Position numbers and translations under genes: made by a program. 64,000 bases of DNA from Pseudoduganella rivuli. GTDB taxonomy: Bacteria; Pseudomonadota; Gammaproteobacteria; Burkholderiales; Burkholderiaceae_D. The notes under the pieces were generated by a model that was not told the DNA's origin, searched no databases, and saw only the letters and a list, made by a program, of their open reading frames with translations. Positions 16,643 through 24,217 of this stretch are shown piece by piece (the stretch's first letter is position 1; the number at the start of each line of letters is the position of its first letter). The stretch covers positions 124,001 through 188,000 of the forward strand of contig NZ_WKJJ01000013.1 of the NCBI RefSeq assembly GCF_009674485.1, given 5' to 3'.

Positions 16643-19035
16643 ATATCGTATGCATAGGCGGCGGCCCGGCCGGCCTGTATTTCGCGCTGCTGATGAAGAA
16701 GCAGGACCCATCGCACAACATCACCGTGATCGAGCGTAACCGCCCGTATGACACGTTCGGCTGGGGCGTGGTGTTTTCCGACCAGACGCTGGGCAACCTG
16801 GCGCAGGCCGATGAGCCGACGGCAAAAGCCATCCTGCAGGCATTCAACCACTGGGACGATATCGACATCTTCTTCAAGGAGCAGAAAGTCACGTCCGGCG
16901 GCCATGGCTTTTGCGGCATCGGCCGCAAGCGCCTGCTCAATATCTTGCAGCAGCGCTGCGAACAGCTGGGCGTGCAACTGGTGTTTGAAACGGACGTGGC
17001 GGACGACCAGGAGCTTGCCGCGCAATACAACGCGGACCTCGTGATCGCATCGGACGGCTTGAACAGCCGTATCCGCGCGCGTTACGCCGCCACGTACCAG
17101 CCGCAAATCGAAACGCGGCAATGCCGCTTCGTGTGGCTGGGCACGAAAAAGAAATTCGACGCCTTCACGTTCGCGTTCAAGGAAACCAGGCATGGCTGGT
17201 TCCAGGCCCACATTTACCAGTACGACGGCGAGACGTCGACGTTTATCGTGGAAACGCCGGAATCCGTGTGGCGCGCCGCCGGGCTGGAAGAGATGACGCA
17301 GGAACAGGCGATGGCGTTTTGCGAAAACCTGTTTGCCGAGCAGCTCGATGGCCACGCGCTGATGTCGAATGCCGCGCATTTGCGGGGCTCGAACGTGTGG
17401 ATCAAATTCCCCCGCGTGGTTTGCGAACGCTGGGTGCACTGGAACGAGGCGGGCGGCAAGCGGGTGCCGGTGGTGCTGATGGGCGACGCGGCGCATTCGG
17501 CCCATTACTCGATCGGTTCCGGCACCAAGCTGGCGCTGGAAGATGCGATCGAACTGGCGTCGTGCTTCGGCAAGGGCGGCGATATCGAGGGCACGCTGGA
17601 GCAATATGAAGCGGTGCGCGCCATCGAAGTGCTGAAGATTCAGAGCGCGGCGCGCAATTCCATGGAATGGTTTGAAAACGTCAAGCGCTACACGGCGCTG
17701 GAAGCCCCGCAATTCGCCTATTCGATGCTGACGCGCAGCCAGCGGCTGTCGCATGAAAACCTGCGGCTGCGCGATCCGGACTACGTGGCCGGTTATGAAC
17801 AGTGGCTTGCCGGCGAGGCCTTCAGGCAGTGTGGCCTGCCTGCGCCGGCGGACACCGTCAAACCGGTGCCGCCCATGTTCACGCCTTATAAGGTGCGCGA
17901 CCTGGTGCTGAAAAACCGCATCGTCGTCTCGCCGATGGCGCAATACAGCGCCACCGATGGCACGGTGGGCGATTACCACCTGGTGCACCTGGGCGCGCGC
18001 GCCATGGGCGGCGCCGCGATGGTGATGGCGGAAATGACGTGTGTGTCCGCCGATGCGCGCATCACGCCCTGGTGCCCCGGCATGTATGCGCCGGAGCACA
18101 CGGCGGCGTGGAAACGCATCGTCGATTACGTGCATGCGCACAGCGATGCGAAGATTGCCTTGCAGCTGGGCCACGCTGGCGCCAAGGGCTCCACCCGTGC
18201 CATGTGGGACGGTATCGATTTGCCGCTGCCGAAAGCGGGCGACAACTGGCCGCTGGTGTCGGCGTCCAGCCAGCAGTATCTGCCGGGCGTGTCGCAGACG
18301 GCGCGCACGGCCACGGTGGACGACATGCGCCGCATCGAAGCGGACTTCGTGCGCGCCACGCTGGCGGCCGAACAGGCGGGTTTCGACTGGCTGGAATTGC
18401 ACTGCGCGCACGGCTACCTGCTGTCGTCGTTCATTTCGCCATTAACCAACCAGCGGGGCGATGAATATGGCGGCAGCCTGGAAAACCGCTGCCGCTTCCC
18501 GCTGCGCGTGTTTGCCGCCATGCGCGCCGCGTGGCCCGCGCACAAACCCATGAGCGTGCGCATCTCCGCGCACGACTGGGTGGAAGGGGGCATCACGCCG
18601 GACGACGCGGTGGCCATCGCGCGCCTGTTCCGGCAAGCGGGCGCCGACGTCATCGATTGTTCGTCGGGCCAGGTCAGCAAGCTGGAAAAACCGGTCTATG
18701 GCCGCATGTTCCAGGCGCCGTTTGCGGACCGCGTGCGCAACGAGGCGGGCATCGCCGCCATGGCGGTGGGCTCGATCTTTGAAGCGGACCATGCGAACGG
18801 CATCATTGCCGCCGGCCGCGCCGACCTGTGCGCCGTGGGCCGTCCGCACCTGGCCGATCCCGCGTGGACCTTGCACGAAGCGGCGAAGCTGGGCTACCAG
18901 GCGGTCACGTGGCCGAAGCAATACATGGCGGGCAAGCAGCAGCTGGAACGCAACCTGGAACGGGAGCGGCAACTGGCGGCCGCGTCAATGGGCCTGAGCC
19001 CGCAGGAAGTCGCCGCGAAACTGCTGGAGGGTTGA
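16639..19035 (+). CDS. 2-aminobenzoyl-CoA monooxygenase/reductase (salicylyl-CoA 5-hydroxylase-like fusion)
   Basis: A 798-residue two-domain flavoenzyme. Residues 1-400 are a class A flavin monooxygenase with CIGGGPAGLYF at the N-terminus and the FAD motif LMGDAAHSAHYSIGSG. From about residue 413 (FTPYKVRDLVLKNRIVVSPM) it is an Old Yellow Enzyme-type reductase with LQLGHAGAKGS, LHCAHGYLLSSF and the Tyr-bearing NQRGDEYGGSLENR. This fusion is known from aerobic anthranilate breakdown in Azoarcus evansii, where it hydroxylates and then reduces the ring of 2-aminobenzoyl-CoA. The same family is also named for salicylyl-CoA. The ATG at 16639 overlaps the ligase stop and begins directly at the FAD motif; an upstream in-frame extension is ligase sequence in another frame. 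Confidence 0.9.
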   Translation: MNIVCIGGGPAGLYFALLMKKQDPSHNITVIERNRPYDTFGWGVVFSDQTLGNLAQADEPTAKAILQAFNHWDDIDIFFKEQKVTSGGHGFCGIGRKRLLNILQQRCEQLGVQLVFETDVADDQELAAQYNADLVIASDGLNSRIRARYAATYQPQIETRQCRFVWLGTKKKFDAFTFAFKETRHGWFQAHIYQYDGETSTFIVETPESVWRAAGLEEMTQEQAMAFCENLFAEQLDGHALMSNAAHLRGSNVWIKFPRVVCERWVHWNEAGGKRVPVVLMGDAAHSAHYSIGSGTKLALEDAIELASCFGKGGDIEGTLEQYEAVRAIEVLKIQSAARNSMEWFENVKRYTALEAPQFAYSMLTRSQRLSHENLRLRDPDYVAGYEQWLAGEAFRQCGLPAPADTVKPVPPMFTPYKVRDLVLKNRIVVSPMAQYSATDGTVGDYHLVHLGARAMGGAAMVMAEMTCVSADARITPWCPGMYAPEHTAAWKRIVDYVHAHSDAKIALQLGHAGAKGSTRAMWDGIDLPLPKAGDNWPLVSASSQQYLPGVSQTARTATVDDMRRIEADFVRATLAAEQAGFDWLELHCAHGYLLSSFISPLTNQRGDEYGGSLENRCRFPLRVFAAMRAAWPAHKPMSVRISAHDWVEGGITPDDAVAIARLFRQAGADVIDCSSGQVSKLEKPVYGRMFQAPFADRVRNEAGIAAMAVGSIFEADHANGIIAAGRADLCAVGRPHLADPAWTLHEAAKLGYQAVTWPKQYMAGKQQLERNLERERQLAAASMGLSPQEVAAKLLEG

Positions 19036-19036
19036 A

Positions 19037-19822
19037 ATGGTCAATGCACTCGGTACATTACAAGGCAAGCATGCGCTGGTGACGGGCGGCGGGCGTGGCA
19101 TCGGACTGGCCTGTGCCCGCGCATTGCTGCTGCGGGGCGCCAAGGTGACCTTGGCGGGACGTGATTTCGCGACGCTGGTGCAGGCGCAGCAAGAGTTGCG
19201 CGCGCTCGGCGAGGTGGCGATCCAGACCGTCGACGTGGCCGATGAAACGTCCGTCAATGAAGGCTTTGCGGCGGCTGCGCAGCGCTTCGGCCGCATCGAT
19301 ATCCTCGTCAACAATGCGGGCCAGGCCCGGCCCGCGCCGTTCCTGAAAACCGACACGGCGCACTGGCAGCAAATGCTGGCCGTGAATCTGTCCGGCGTGT
19401 TCCACTGCTGCCAGGCGGCGCTGCCCGCCATGCTGGACGCGGGCTGGGGACGCATCGTCAATGTCGCATCCACGGCGGGCCTGACGGGCTACCGTTACGT
19501 GGCCGGCTACGTGGCGGCCAAGCATGGCGTGGTGGGCCTGACGCGCGCGCTGGCGCTGGAAGTGGCGGCCAAGGGCATCACCGTCAATGCCGTCTGTCCC
19601 GGCTACACGGAGACCGATATCGTCAAGGATGCGATTGCCAACATCGTCAGCAAGACGGGCCGCACGGAAGAGGAAGCCCGCGCCGAACTGGCGGCCGGCA
19701 ATCCGCAAAAGCGGCTGGTGCAGGCCGAGGAAGTCGCCAATGCCGTGGCGTGGCTGTGCCAGCCCGATTCGGCCGCGATGAACGGCCAGGCGATCGCGGT
19801 CGCCGGCGGCGAAGTCATGTAG
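19037..19822 (+). CDS. SDR-family 3-hydroxyacyl-CoA dehydrogenase-like
   Basis: A 261-residue classical short-chain dehydrogenase. It has the nucleotide-binding TGGGRGIG, NNAGQ, catalytic Ser in NVASTAGLTG, Tyr/Lys in YVAAKHG, and CPGYTETDIV. Its start lies one base after the monooxygenase stop with GGAGG just upstream, so it is in the same operon. In the 2-aminobenzoyl-CoA route it would be expected to oxidise a 3-hydroxyacyl-CoA-like ring intermediate or ring-opened product. The substrate is inferred from context. Confidence 0.82.
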   Translation: MVNALGTLQGKHALVTGGGRGIGLACARALLLRGAKVTLAGRDFATLVQAQQELRALGEVAIQTVDVADETSVNEGFAAAAQRFGRIDILVNNAGQARPAPFLKTDTAHWQQMLAVNLSGVFHCCQAALPAMLDAGWGRIVNVASTAGLTGYRYVAGYVAAKHGVVGLTRALALEVAAKGITVNAVCPGYTETDIVKDAIANIVSKTGRTEEEARAELAAGNPQKRLVQAEEVANAVAWLCQPDSAAMNGQAIAVAGGEVM

Positions 19823-19830
19823 GTGAACCC

Positions 19831-20337
19831 ATGGCATTGGATCACGAACCCGACCAAGGCCAGGCGCTGGACCTGGCCAGCCGCCTGACGCAAGACCACC
19901 ACCAGTCGCTGAAACTGTGGCTGCGCATGCTGTCGTGCACGGTGAAGATTGAAAATGAAATCCGCTCGCGGCTGCGCGCCACGTTCGGCATCACGCTGCC
20001 CCGCTTCGACTTGATGGCGCAGCTGGAACGCTATCCGGACGGCTTGCGCATGGGCGAACTGTCGAAGCGCATGATGGTCACGGGCGGCAATATCACGGGC
20101 ATCACGGACCAGCTGGAGCAGGAGCGGCTGGTGGTGCGCGTCCCGGACCCGAAAGATGGCCGCGCCTACAGCGTCAAGCTGACGCAGGAAGGGCGCAAGG
20201 CCTTTGCCGTCATGGCGGAAACCCACGAAGCGTGGGTGGCGGAATTGCTGGCGCCGATGGCGCATGACGACAAGGCACAACTGATCACATTGCTGTCGCA
20301 AATGAAGCGGCACCTGAATGAAGGATTCAACCAATGA
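19831..20337 (+). CDS. MarR-family transcriptional regulator
   Basis: A 168-residue winged-helix regulator. The core reads LPRFDLMAQLERYPDGLRMG, then ELSKRMMVTGGNITGITDQLE (recognition helix) and the wing DPKDGRAYSVKLTQEGR. ATG 19831 is taken because it follows AGGTGA closely and gives a normal MarR length. Lying inside the catabolic operon, it probably senses an aromatic acid or its CoA ester and represses the operon through the inverted repeats before the ligase. It overlaps the next gene by four bases. Confidence 0.9.
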   Translation: MALDHEPDQGQALDLASRLTQDHHQSLKLWLRMLSCTVKIENEIRSRLRATFGITLPRFDLMAQLERYPDGLRMGELSKRMMVTGGNITGITDQLEQERLVVRVPDPKDGRAYSVKLTQEGRKAFAVMAETHEAWVAELLAPMAHDDKAQLITLLSQMKRHLNEGFNQ

Positions 20338-21188
20338 AATACTTACCCGGCGAACCGCAGCACTTGCCCGGCAACCGCAGCCAATTGGCCGGTTACCAGG
20401 CGCGCCATTTCCTGTTCACGGCCGACAACGGCGTGGCCACGGTGGCGCTGAACCGGCCCGAGCGCAAGAACCCGCTGACGTTTGAATCGTATGCGGAATT
20501 GCGCGACCTGTTCCGCGCGCTGGCGTATGCGGACGATATCCACGCCATCGTGGTACAGGGCGAAGGGGGCAATTTCTGTTCGGGCGGCGACGTGCACGAC
20601 ATCATCGGCCCGCTGACCAAACTCGATATGCCCGGCCTGCTGTCGTTTACCCGCATGACGGGCGACCTGGTGAAAGCCATGCGCGCCTGTCCGCAACCGG
20701 TGATTGCCGCCATCGACGGCATTTGCGCCGGTGCGGGCGCCATGATGGCACTGGCGTCGGACATCCGCCTCGGGACGGAACGCAGCAAGACCGCGTTCCT
20801 GTTCACCCGTGTCGGCCTGGCCGGCTGCGACATGGGCGCCTGCGCCTTGCTGCCGCGCGTGATCGGCCAGGGCAGGGCGTCGGAATTGCTGTACACGGGC
20901 CGCTCGCTCGGTGGCGCCGAAGGCGAGCGGTGGGGCTGGTTCAACAGCCTGCACGCGCCGGAAGACTTGCTGGCAGCCGCCCAGGCCTTTGCCCGCGGGC
21001 TGGCCGATGGCCCCACGTTCGCGCACGGCATGACCAAGAAAATGCTGCAGCAGGAATGGAACATGGGCGTCGACGAAGCCATCGAAGCGGAAGCGCAGGC
21101 CCAGGCGATCTGCATGGCCACCAACGATTTCCACCGCGCCTACCACGCCTTCGTGGCCAAACAGAAGCCGGAATTCGAAGGCGATTGA
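20334..21188 (+). CDS. Enoyl-CoA hydratase/isomerase family protein
   Basis: A 284-residue crotonase-fold protein. The oxyanion-hole elements are visible in GEGGNFCSGGDVHDI and DGICAGAGAMMALASDIRLG. At the position of the second catalytic Glu the sequence reads TRVGLAGCDMGACALLPR, closer to the divergent hydratases of aromatic pathways than to fatty acid hydratase. In this operon it should hydrate an unsaturated ring or ring-opened CoA intermediate. It overlaps marR by ATGA and is followed within nine bases by the acyl-CoA dehydrogenase. Confidence 0.88.
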   Translation: MKYLPGEPQHLPGNRSQLAGYQARHFLFTADNGVATVALNRPERKNPLTFESYAELRDLFRALAYADDIHAIVVQGEGGNFCSGGDVHDIIGPLTKLDMPGLLSFTRMTGDLVKAMRACPQPVIAAIDGICAGAGAMMALASDIRLGTERSKTAFLFTRVGLAGCDMGACALLPRVIGQGRASELLYTGRSLGGAEGERWGWFNSLHAPEDLLAAAQAFARGLADGPTFAHGMTKKMLQQEWNMGVDEAIEAEAQAQAICMATNDFHRAYHAFVAKQKPEFEGD

Positions 21189-21197
21189 GGAAAATAC

Positions 21198-22358
21198 ATG
21201 AGTGACAAAAGCTACCTGGCCTGGCCGTTTTTCGATGCGCGCCACGCGGAATTGGAACAGCGGCTCGATACGTGGGCGGCGCAGCACTTGCAGGATGCGC
21301 ATGGCGCCGACGTGGACGACAGTTGCCGCAAGCTGGTGAAACTGCTGGGCGATGGCGGCTGGCTGCGCCATGCCGTGGGCGGCACGGCCCATGGCGGCGC
21401 CGGCGACACCATCGACACGCGCGCCATCTGCCTCCTGCGTGAAACCCTGGCGCGCCACGAAGGGTTGGCGGACTTCGCGTTCGCCATGCAGGGACTGGGG
21501 TCCGGCGCCATCAGCCTGTTTGGCACGGACGCGCAAAAGCAGGCGTATTTGCCGAAGGTCGCGCGGGGCGAAGCGATTGCCGCGTTTGCGCTGTCGGAAC
21601 CGCAAGCCGGCTCCGACGTGGCGGCGATGGCGTGCGCCGCCGTGCGCGACGGCGACAGCTATGTGCTGGACGGTGAAAAGACGTGGATCTCGAACGGCGG
21701 CATCGCGGACTTTTACGTGGTGTTTGCCCGTACGGGCGAACAGCCGGGCGCGCGCGGCATCAGCGCCTTCATCGTCGATGCGGACACGCCGGGCTTCACG
21801 ATTGCCGAGCGCATCGACGTGATCGCGCCGCACCCGCTGGCGCGGCTGGCTTTCAACGGTTGCCGGATTCCCGCATCGCAGCGGATCGGCGACGGCGGCC
21901 AGGGTTTCAAGGTGGCGATGGCGACGCTGGACGTGTTCCGCACGTCCGTGGCCGCCGCGGCGCTGGGCTTTGCCCGCCGCGCGCTGGATGAAGCGCTGGA
22001 GCGCGCCACCACGCGCAAGATGTTTGGCCAGACCTTGGCGGACTTCCAGCTGACGCAGGCCAAACTGGCACAGATGGCGACCGGCATCGACAGCAGCGCA
22101 CTGCTGACTTACCGCGCCGCGTGGCAGCGCGACCAGGGGCAGAACGTCACGAAGGAAGCAGCCATGGCGAAAATGACGGCCACGGAAACGGCGCAGCAAG
22201 TCATTGACGCCGCCGTGCAAATGTTTGGCGGCCTCGGCGTGGTCAGCGATGTGCCGGTCGAACGCTTGTATCGTGAAATCCGCGCGCTGCGCATTTATGA
22301 AGGCGCCACGGAAGTGCAGCAATTGATCATCGCGCGCGAACTCTTGCGTGCGCGCTGA
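21198..22358 (+). CDS. Acyl-CoA dehydrogenase
   Basis: A 386-residue flavoprotein of the acyl-CoA dehydrogenase fold. It contains FALSEPQAGSDVAAM (signature 1), DGEKTWISNGGIADFYVVFA, and the C-terminal signature QMFGGLGVVSDVPVERLYREIRALRIYEGATEVQQLIIAR; Glu in YEGATE is the position of the catalytic base in many members. It probably oxidises a cyclic acyl-CoA made by the monooxygenase/reductase, passing electrons to ETF. AGGAAAAT precedes ATG 21198. It is the last tightly packed gene of the operon. Confidence 0.93.
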   Translation: MSDKSYLAWPFFDARHAELEQRLDTWAAQHLQDAHGADVDDSCRKLVKLLGDGGWLRHAVGGTAHGGAGDTIDTRAICLLRETLARHEGLADFAFAMQGLGSGAISLFGTDAQKQAYLPKVARGEAIAAFALSEPQAGSDVAAMACAAVRDGDSYVLDGEKTWISNGGIADFYVVFARTGEQPGARGISAFIVDADTPGFTIAERIDVIAPHPLARLAFNGCRIPASQRIGDGGQGFKVAMATLDVFRTSVAAAALGFARRALDEALERATTRKMFGQTLADFQLTQAKLAQMATGIDSSALLTYRAAWQRDQGQNVTKEAAMAKMTATETAQQVIDAAVQMFGGLGVVSDVPVERLYREIRALRIYEGATEVQQLIIARELLRAR

Positions 22359-22455
22359 CCAGGTACTTCACCAGGGACATTATTGCGCGCGAAATGCTGC
22401 GCAACTGCGCGCCACGTCCCGCGTAATTCGTTAACAATGTGACAGGATAGTCTTT

Positions 22456-22845
22456 ATGGAAATCTTACAACCACCAGGCTGGGTCAGGCCCCGCGGCTAC
22501 TCGAACGGCATCGCGGCGTCCGGCAAGCTCGTCTGTGTGAGCGGCATGATTGGCTGGGATGCCCAGGGTGTGTTCCATACCAGCGACTTTGCCGGGCAAG
22601 TGCGGCAAGCGCTGGAAAACGTGGTGGCGGTGCTGGCGGAAGCCGGCGCGAAGCCTGAACACATCGTGCGCATGACGTGGTACGTGGTGGATAAACATGA
22701 ATACATCGCCGCCTACAAGGAGATCGGGCGCGCTTACCGGGAAATCATCGGTGCGCATTACCCGGCCATGACGGCGGTGCAGGTGGTGGCATTGGTGGAA
22801 GATGCGGCAAAGGTGGAAATCGAGGTGACAGCCGTCATTCCTTGA
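22456..22845 (+). CDS. RidA/YjgF-family protein lacking the usual arginine
   Basis: A 129-residue RidA-fold protein with SNGIAASGKLVCVSGMIGWD, NVVAVLAEAGA and the C-terminal VEIEVTAVIP. Canonical RidA enzymes hydrolyse reactive enamines/imines and need an arginine in a PAR[ST] motif; here the motif reads PAMTAV, so Met105 replaces it. It lies 97 bases after the acyl-CoA dehydrogenase and may share its transcript. A job in hydrolysing the enamine-type intermediate of the 2-aminobenzoyl-CoA pathway is attractive but unproven, and the altered residue argues for a different activity or binding only. Confidence 0.85.
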   Translation: MEILQPPGWVRPRGYSNGIAASGKLVCVSGMIGWDAQGVFHTSDFAGQVRQALENVVAVLAEAGAKPEHIVRMTWYVVDKHEYIAAYKEIGRAYREIIGAHYPAMTAVQVVALVEDAAKVEIEVTAVIP

Positions 22846-22895
22846 ACCCTCTGCCATTCCCCTGCCGCCGTGAAGTCAACGTATGCAGGGGAATC

Positions 22896-23528
22896 ATGGG
22901 TACCTGGGATGCACTGAAGGCGGATACCTACCGCCAGTACGGCCGCTATCGTGCGGCATTGGTTTTACAGGGATTTGTCACGCGGCGGACCTTCCGTCCG
23001 GTGGTGACGATGCGGCTGTGCCAAGCCGCACGCGACGCGGGGACGGCAGGGCGGCTGGTGCTGCCATTGCTGAAACTCCTGCACCGGATGGCGACGCACG
23101 GCGCCGCCATCGACTTTCCATGGGGTGCCCGGATCGGTCCCGGTCTGGCGCTGACCCATGCCTGGGGGCTGGTGGTCAGCCCCGGCGTACGGATCGGCCG
23201 TAACGTGACGCTGTTCCACGGCGCCACGCTGGGCCGGCGCGACCGCGTTGGCGCCGATGGCGCGCGCGACATCGGCTATCCCGTGCTGGAAGACGAAGTC
23301 TGGGTCGGCCCGCACGCGGTGATCGTCGGCGGGGTCACCATAGGCCGGGGCAGCCGGATCGGCGCCGGCGCGTTCGTCACATCCGACGTGCCGCCCTACT
23401 CGGTGGTGGCCGGCAATCCATCTTCTATCGTCAAGAGCAACTGCGTGCCGGATGTGATGAATCCTGCACCGGCTGAACTCGCATCTTCAGGGAAGCAGCC
23501 ATGCATTTCCATTCCAGAATCACCTTAA
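22896..23528 (+). CDS. Serine acetyltransferase-like hexapeptide-repeat transferase
   Basis: A 210-residue left-handed beta-helix acyltransferase. It has FPWGARIGPGLALTHAWGLVVS, LFHGATLGRRD, VWVGPHAVIVGGVTIGRGSRIGAGAFV and the closing DVPPYSVVAGNPSSIV. The His in LTHAWG matches the catalytic His of serine O-acetyltransferases, but the helical CysE N-domain is missing, as in sugar or polysaccharide acetyltransferases of this subfamily. ATG 22896 with AGGGGA five bases upstream is preferred to TTG 22842. Its 3' end overlaps the following PEP-CTERM gene by 28 bases, so the two are coupled. Confidence 0.82.
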   Translation: MGTWDALKADTYRQYGRYRAALVLQGFVTRRTFRPVVTMRLCQAARDAGTAGRLVLPLLKLLHRMATHGAAIDFPWGARIGPGLALTHAWGLVVSPGVRIGRNVTLFHGATLGRRDRVGADGARDIGYPVLEDEVWVGPHAVIVGGVTIGRGSRIGAGAFVTSDVPPYSVVAGNPSSIVKSNCVPDVMNPAPAELASSGKQPCISIPESP

Positions 23529-24217
23529 GCATGCTGGCCGCACTGGCCGGATTGGCCATGACGGCGCCGGCACAGGCGTCATTGTTGTCCGTAACGGACC
23601 AGGCGCAATTATCGTCGTGGCTGGGGGAGGGGCCGTTGGCGCTGAACCTGCTGTTTGAAAAAACGCCCGGCAAGACGGCGGCGGACTTCCACGCGGCGGC
23701 CGACGGCCGTGGCCGCACCTTTACCGTCATGCAGGCGTATGGCGTAGATGGCCGCCAGTGGCTGGTCGGCGGCTACAATCCGCAAAGCTGGTCATCCAAG
23801 GGCGGCTTCAACCTGACCCCTGACGCGAAGGACCGTACGGCCTTCCTGTTCAACCTCAGTACGGGCGTGGTGTTCCAGCAATTGCCGGTCCTGGCAGGGG
23901 ACGATTATGGCGCCATGCAGACCGTCAATGATGCAACGCTGGGTCCCACGTTCGGCGCGGGGCTGGATTTGTCGATGCCGTTTGATTTGACCAATGGCGG
24001 CGTGTCCGCGCTGCTCAGCTATAACGATGGCATCCACCATCAAAACCCGTTCACCAGCCTGCTGGACAATACGCCTTACGCCAACGTGCCCAACGTGCGT
24101 TTTGGCGCGATGGAAGTCTACACGGTGAACCTGGTGCCGGAACCGGGCGCGATCTGGCTGTTCGGCGCCGGCCTGGCCTTGCTGGCCTTGATGCGCAAGC
24201 GTTCGGGTTCCCGTTAA
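23501..24217 (+). CDS. PEP-CTERM protein with a TLD-like domain
   Basis: A 238-residue exported protein. A signal peptide ends at APAQA. Residues about 55-130 (FHAAADGRGRTFTVMQAYG, then WLVGGYNPQSWSSKGGF and RTAFLFNLSTG) resemble the TLD domain of eukaryotic oxidation-resistance proteins. The C-terminus is a classical exosortase signal: VPEPG, a hydrophobic stretch FGAGLALLALM and Arg/Lys residues. It should be a substrate of the XrtB encoded at 40.8 kb. It shares bases with the acetyltransferase upstream, and its stop codon overlaps that of the convergent aldehyde dehydrogenase. Role unknown; surface or matrix protein by inference. Confidence 0.85.
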   Translation: MHFHSRITLSMLAALAGLAMTAPAQASLLSVTDQAQLSSWLGEGPLALNLLFEKTPGKTAADFHAAADGRGRTFTVMQAYGVDGRQWLVGGYNPQSWSSKGGFNLTPDAKDRTAFLFNLSTGVVFQQLPVLAGDDYGAMQTVNDATLGPTFGAGLDLSMPFDLTNGGVSALLSYNDGIHHQNPFTSLLDNTPYANVPNVRFGAMEVYTVNLVPEPGAIWLFGAGLALLALMRKRSGSR

